From assembly GCF_051466335.1 (NCBI RefSeq), contig NZ_CP195793.1, positions 124,001 to 188,000 on the forward strand: a stretch of DNA of 64,000 bases, in the 5' to 3' direction. Under the pieces are notes generated by a model. That model had not been told where the DNA came from. It ran no database searches and was given only the letters and a program-made list of their open reading frames with translations. This document shows positions 59,907 to 64,000 of this stretch, in pieces; within the stretch, counting starts at the first letter, position 1, and every line of letters starts with the position of its first letter. A program made the position numbers and the translations under genes. The DNA is from Planctomicrobium sp051466335 (lineage in GTDB: Bacteria; Planctomycetota; Planctomycetia; Planctomycetales; Planctomycetaceae).

Positions 59907-62096
59907 TTACTCTTTCGCTACTTCCACTGGGTTCACCAGTAGGCCGTAGTTCTGCAATCCTTCGATTAATCCATTTGCATACTGTCCGTCTGCAAAATAG
60001 ACCATATGCGGCGAACTTCGAAGTGCGTCCAGTTCCGAGGAATAATTCCCTACAACAATGCCAGCTGTCCGGCCATTGAGCATATCCAAGTCGTTTCCAG
60101 AGTCCCCCGCCGTGGCAATCCGTTCCAGAGGAATTCCCCACTTTTGTGAAAGGTACCTGACTGCTTTCCCCTTGGAGGCCCGATGCGGCAAAATGTCTAC
60201 ATAACTGTTGTGAGAGACGATCAACGAATAAGCGGCCCCGGTCTCATCAAGTTGCTTGCGGATCAACTCTGCGGGGTCGGAAAGCTCAACCGACTCTTCT
60301 AAATGGTAGCTGATCTTAAATTCTCGCTGTGCGGTTGCTTCTGTTTGCAGCTTTAACCATGGCACCTGATCGAGTGCCTGATGAATTCGTTCCGGATGCC
60401 ATCGGTGACGCAGTCTTGAGCTCCAGCCTCGATCCGGAGTCAAAGACCTTCCGTAATAAATCTCTGCGCCGACCGATGAGACTATGACATCAATCTCATC
60501 AATTCCGTATTTGTCAAGAACTTCCTGAACGAGTTCCAGTGATCTCCCGGAGGCAACGCCAAAACCGAGTCGACCACGTTGCTCTTTCAGAAACTGAAGG
60601 AGTCGTTCCAGCGCATCGTCATCCCCCAGAAGTGTGTTATCGATATCGGTCACCAACATGGCATCCAATTCCCTTAACCTGTTACCGACTGCAACCTTTC
60701 CCACAGCAGGCACTGATTTTCCTGGAGCAGCAACGACATCTTTGATGATCGTCAAAAAGCGTTCACAGTGTGACTCCCACGTATAATGCGCAGGGACAAG
60801 GTTAATCCCATGATTTGAGCACTGCGTCCACTGCTCCTGATCTGTCAGCAGATCCAAGAGTGTATCGGTCAACTCTTGCTGTTGATGAACGTCGACAAGT
60901 CGGCCACTTTTACAGTTCTGAACAATATCCTGTGGTCCTCCGTTATGGGTTCCCACAAATGGCAGCCCGGTCGCGGACGATTCGATAAACGTCAGCCCAA
61001 AGAGCTCGACATATGCGGTGTTAACGAACACTCCGCGTGACGCGGCGGCAATGCGATACAACTCCGGAACATCCAACTCTGAGTCGTGCTGCTTGGGAAC
61101 GGCCATCTTCCCATAGAGATCATAGCGATCCATCATCAGCAGGATGTCTGTCAGAACCTGTCGCTCATTCTCGGGCATCGATTCAATATTGTCTCGGATC
61201 CCCGCGAAAATTGCGAGGTTTGCAATCGCCTGAAGTGACTTGGACTCACCGTATGCTTGAATGAGTGCCTGAATATTCTTGCGCCGATCAGGGCGACAAA
61301 GAGCCAGTATAAGCGGCTTTTCAGGAGTGAAGAGAAATCGATTGAGGGACTGTTCCATCCCCATTCTCGCCTGCTTGAATTTCTCATCAATCCCCTGAGG
61401 ATTGAGCTGGTACTCATAGTACGGGAAAAAGCGGACGAGATCTGTTCCGGGAGGGATGACTTCGATTCGGGTTTCATCATCTCGATAATACTTTTCGTAT
61501 CCAATATCCCGTTCGTGCTTCGTGCTGCAAATCACCAGGTCAGCGGCAGCTAGGCAATCCTGTTCAATCTGAATGCGATAATCGATCGCCAGGACTTCGT
61601 TTGCCTGCTGCTGGCTCCAGCCTTCTTCAAGCAGATAGTCCAGCTTGGGTTTTCCGAGAGAGTGCCCTGTGAACACGTAGGGGCACCCCCAGATTGAAGA
61701 GACTTCGCGAGCCACATAACCCGCATCCGCATAATGACCGTGAACAAGTGACGGTGCTTTCCCGGACTTTTGAGTATAGGTGACCATTCGGTCTACAAAT
61801 TCATCCAGAAACGGCCAAAGTCGTTCTTTGCGATAATATCGACCGCCACCACACGGCAGACGCACAATCTGGCAGTTCTCGCCCAAGGATTCGAATTGCT
61901 CTCCATAATCAGAGGAGACTCGCTTATCGCGAATTCGTCGGGTAAAGAGATCTACTTGCGTGACATGAGGTGATCTGGCCAATTGTTGGGCAAGTTCAAT
62001 CACATAGCGAACCTGCCCTCCTGTGTCTGCGTCACGGCCCATTTCAATATTTTGTCCGCGGACGAGCCCATGCAGACTGACCAGCTGCAGGTACAT
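59907..62096 (-). CDS. Bidomain sucrose-phosphate synthase / sucrose-phosphatase
   Basis: 729 residues. GT4 glycosyltransferase half: YLQLVSLHGLVRGQNIEMGRDADTGGQVRYVIEL, LVHGHYADAGYVAR, FTGHSLGKPKLDYLL, ALCRPDRRKNI, FVNTAYVELFGLTFIESSATGLPFVGTHNGGP. C-terminal HAD-type phosphatase half: MLVTDIDNTLLGDDDAL (nucleophile Asp), FGVASGRSLELV, ATAGDSGNDLDML. It makes sucrose-6-phosphate from UDP-glucose and fructose-6-phosphate and dephosphorylates it. ATG 62096 with AAGGAAGGAG upstream. An IS5-type element lies just upstream (62265), possibly separating it from its original promoter. Confidence 0.95.
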   Translation of the reverse strand: MYLQLVSLHGLVRGQNIEMGRDADTGGQVRYVIELAQQLARSPHVTQVDLFTRRIRDKRVSSDYGEQFESLGENCQIVRLPCGGGRYYRKERLWPFLDEFVDRMVTYTQKSGKAPSLVHGHYADAGYVAREVSSIWGCPYVFTGHSLGKPKLDYLLEEGWSQQQANEVLAIDYRIQIEQDCLAAADLVICSTKHERDIGYEKYYRDDETRIEVIPPGTDLVRFFPYYEYQLNPQGIDEKFKQARMGMEQSLNRFLFTPEKPLILALCRPDRRKNIQALIQAYGESKSLQAIANLAIFAGIRDNIESMPENERQVLTDILLMMDRYDLYGKMAVPKQHDSELDVPELYRIAAASRGVFVNTAYVELFGLTFIESSATGLPFVGTHNGGPQDIVQNCKSGRLVDVHQQQELTDTLLDLLTDQEQWTQCSNHGINLVPAHYTWESHCERFLTIIKDVVAAPGKSVPAVGKVAVGNRLRELDAMLVTDIDNTLLGDDDALERLLQFLKEQRGRLGFGVASGRSLELVQEVLDKYGIDEIDVIVSSVGAEIYYGRSLTPDRGWSSRLRHRWHPERIHQALDQVPWLKLQTEATAQREFKISYHLEESVELSDPAELIRKQLDETGAAYSLIVSHNSYVDILPHRASKGKAVRYLSQKWGIPLERIATAGDSGNDLDMLNGRTAGIVVGNYSSELDALRSSPHMVYFADGQYANGLIEGLQNYGLLVNPVEVAKE

Positions 62097-62264
62097 TGAT
62101 TCTCCTTCCTTGCTTTGAAGTCATTCCTCTCAAGAAAGAAACGAGAGCAAGCGAAAAGTAATGCGTTTTCAACTGCCGGAAGAGACATCAATTCACGGCG
62201 GCTTCTTCAGGGTAAGCGATCAAGTTTCATCTGACCACCCCTACTTGGTCAGATCGGAAACTAG

Positions 62265-63236
62265 AGCTGGTTTTGCTCTGTTGAAAGGCCTGTGAGTTAT
62301 TGTGTTTCACCTAACGCCTCAGGGCGTAGGCCAGGACTCGGATCGCTGCTTCCACAAACAAGCTTCGCTCACTCCGGGCTGAGAGGGCGTTTCCGGTGGT
62401 GCGTTTGAGCCCACTCAGGTACGATTCCACCAGCCAGCGTCTGCCGTAGCCTTTCTCCTTGAGTGTTTCTGCAGTCATTTCGGAGCGATACATTCCATTG
62501 AGCCCACCATCCGTTCGGTGCACAGCAGGGTTGATCACGCTGTCCACCTGCCAATCCTCCCGGCAGAACCGATGGACCCATTCGGCATCGTAGCCTGCAT
62601 CGGCAAAGAGAGTTTTCGGCTGCGAACTCGTCGCCGCCTTGGCCAGCACTTCAGCTGCTTCAGCCTTGTCATTGCAGGGCCCCCAACTCACCGCCAGTCC
62701 GCTGGGAATCAGTGATCCGGCCAGTACACACACGGACAATTTGACGTACTTTGTCCGCTGTTTTCCGCTGCAAGACTGGAAGTGAGCACTCGCTGAGCTC
62801 GTCTCCATGCCTGTGGAATCGATGGCGGCTTCTTCTGCATCCAGTGCAAACTTCTGGACCAGTTCATGCAGCATCGCGTCGACGATCTCCAGCACGCTGG
62901 AGCGGTCAGCGAACTTCTTCAGCGTCGAATAATGCGGCAAGGACTTTAGCCCCAGACGGTCACGCAGGTCACTGGAGACTTCCAGAACCTCGATCACACC
63001 CCGGTAGGTTGCCTTCAGGTACGCCCGCAGAATCAGGCAGGTGAGAAGCTGCTCCTGAGTAAACTTCTGGGGACTGAAGCGGTGCGAATAGGGAGCGACG
63101 TACTTGCGGGCGATCCGCATTGAGAGTGAAGTGACTTCCAGCAGGATATTTGTAGGTGATGACTCGCTCATGCAACCTCTTTTAGCGCGACACAATCGAA
63201 CATTCAAGAGACGTTTTCAACAAGGCAAAACCAGCT
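62265..63236 (-). mobile_element. Complete IS5-type insertion sequence flanked by CTAG
   Basis: Terminal inverted repeats AGCTGGTTTTGC.CTGTTGAAA at 62265 and its complement ending at 63236, 24 of 26 matches counting the flanking CTAG. CTAG lies at both ends (62261-62264, 63237-63240), the YTAR target duplication expected of IS5-like elements. Length about 972 bp. Confidence 0.85.
62311..63171 (-). CDS. IS5-like DDE transposase
   Basis: 286 residues from ATG 63171 (MSESSPTN). DDE core: EAAIDSTGMETS (first Asp), KTLFADAGYDAEWVHRF (second Asp), RRWLVESYLSGLKRTTGNAL (Glu in YREK-like context). The N-terminal region YLKATYRGVIEVLEVSSDLRDRLGL is also typical. Intact; copies may be active. Sits head-on with the region upstream of the sucrose-phosphate synthase gene. 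Confidence 0.9.
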   Translation of the reverse strand: MSESSPTNILLEVTSLSMRIARKYVAPYSHRFSPQKFTQEQLLTCLILRAYLKATYRGVIEVLEVSSDLRDRLGLKSLPHYSTLKKFADRSSVLEIVDAMLHELVQKFALDAEEAAIDSTGMETSSASAHFQSCSGKQRTKYVKLSVCVLAGSLIPSGLAVSWGPCNDKAEAAEVLAKAATSSQPKTLFADAGYDAEWVHRFCREDWQVDSVINPAVHRTDGGLNGMYRSEMTAETLKEKGYGRRWLVESYLSGLKRTTGNALSARSERSLFVEAAIRVLAYALRR

Positions 63237-63487
63237 CTAGTCCCCACGGAGTCGCCAAGCGAATACACCAGTGCGAACTGGACCAATCGAGCGAAGTGAA
63301 GTCTGTGAAAACAGCATCAATTGTCACTACATGAAGCCGTATAGTTGCTTGTTCAAATGTAGTCAATTCAAACAATTCATTACTTGTGAAACCAATGGAA
63401 CGAATTGTGTGAGATCTACGCGCAGGGCGGTCTCCTTCGTCAATCGTTTCAATCCCGTCTATTCTATTTAGAGCCGGCGGACAAAAC

Positions 63488-64000
63488 TTAATCGGCGTTG
63501 AGGAATCGCCAGGTGATCAGTGAGTTAGCGATGTCATGAAACGCCTGAAAGATCTCTTCCCGCCTGTCCCAGCGAATCCGGATTCGACGGAACTGCTTGA
63601 GCCAGGCGATCGTCCGTTCAACGGGCCAGCGGCTGCCGCCTAGAGAAGAGGCCTGTCGCGTTCCGCGCTTGGGGATGTGCGTTTCAATCCCGGCCACGGC
63701 GAGAAGATCACGGGTGGTCTGGCAGTCGTAGCCCTTGTCCGCGATCACGCTACGGGGACGGTCCAGTGGCCGTCCTCGCTTGCCACCAATCTTGGGAAAC
63801 TTCAGAAACACCAGCGGGAGAAGTTGTCTCAGATCAGGGACATTGGCAGCAGTGAGCGTGTTGGCCAATGGAATCCCGTTGTGAGTGGTCATCAGGTGCG
63901 ACTTGCTGCCGCAGCGGCCGCGGTCTGTCGGATTCGGGCCGATTTTTGTCCTCCCAGCGGGGACTTAATCAACCCAGCATCGATGAGCACGTCGGCCAGT
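63488..64000 (-). CDS. IS5-family transposase, 3' portion with probable -1 frameshift
   Basis: The long frame (63488 to about 63945) encodes KIGPNPTDRG, HLMTTHNGIPLANTLTAANVPD, SVIADKGYDCQTTRDLLAVAGIETHIPKRG and RWPVERTIAWLKQFRRIRIRWD, the catalytic part of IS427-type transposases with GYD and the R.PVER Glu. A separate upstream frame ending at 63892 encodes LADVLIDAGLIKSPLGG. The two are joined by a -1 shift at the A5 run (T5 on the plus strand, 63943-63947), as in other two-frame IS5 elements. The 5' part lies beyond the window. Confidence 0.82.

Noticed and set aside
1..64000. tRNA, rRNA and CRISPR arrays
   Set aside because: None recognised on either strand when reading intergenic segments; small or divergent RNAs could be missed without a covariance search.

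Overview
The window looks like accessory DNA of a planctomycete. The base composition is moderately GC-rich. Several features fit that group: a Ser/Thr kinase with a transmembrane segment and extracytoplasmic tail, a GYF_2 membrane protein, an ECF41-type sigma factor operon, an IS110-family element, and a sucrose-synthesis pair. No rRNA, tRNA or CRISPR array was seen. Taxonomy is an inference from gene style, not from a marker gene.

Layout. (1) 1-5.8 kb: the start of a secreted S74 tail-fibre-like protein (minus), divergent from a giant methylase-helicase (DarB-like). The 3' end of the helicase gene has been replaced by an rve-type insertion sequence. (2) 5.5-8.6 kb: insertion sequences, including an IS110-family transposase and a 536-bp block repeated almost 50 kb away. 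(3) 8.6-13.4 kb: a two-gene operon of a membrane Ser/Thr kinase and a GYF_2 protein. (4) 13.4-16.2 kb: a minus-strand ECF41 regulon of cupin, sigma factor, AhpD-like carboxymuconolactone decarboxylase and NmrA-like reductase. It has two recognisable ECF41 promoters. (5) 16.5-29 kb: a mobilizable plasmid or integrative-element backbone. It holds many small accessory proteins, a methylase-like protein, toxin-antitoxin pairs (PIN/VapBC-like, HigBA-like), MobC and a MobP-type relaxase, ParA with a small RHH partner, and a truncated RepA. A roughly 20-bp palindromic motif recurs in its intergenic regions. (6) 29.3-37.5 kb: a second, intact S74 / methylase-helicase block. (7) 37.5-44.5 kb: an SOS/mutagenesis group of SRAP peptidase (minus), an unknown protein (minus), then ImuA, ImuB and DnaE2. 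(8) 44.6-45.7 kb: a complete IS30 element. (9) 45.9-55.4 kb: a type I restriction-modification island carrying a DUF1016 nuclease-like protein, a TIR-domain effector and a nucleotidyltransferase. hsdM and the TIR gene each carry an apparent single-base frameshift. (10) 55.4-57.7 kb: IS debris, including the second copy of the 536-bp block. (11) 57.7-62.1 kb: amylosucrase and a two-domain sucrose-phosphate synthase/phosphatase. (12) 62.2-64 kb: a complete IS5-type element flanked by CTAG and the edge of another IS5-family element.

How it works together. The element combines transfer and maintenance functions (relaxase, MobC, ParA, toxin-antitoxin pairs), probable anti-restriction or host-interaction functions (methylase-helicase with secreted S74 proteins), a mutagenic repair cassette and a defence island. 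Frequent IS insertions and frameshifts suggest active rearrangement and partial decay. Many short features below 60 codons (18357-18536, 21089-21268, 26938-27018) were read directly from the sequence. Gene starts were moved from the longest open frame where a ribosome binding site or family N-terminus supported it.
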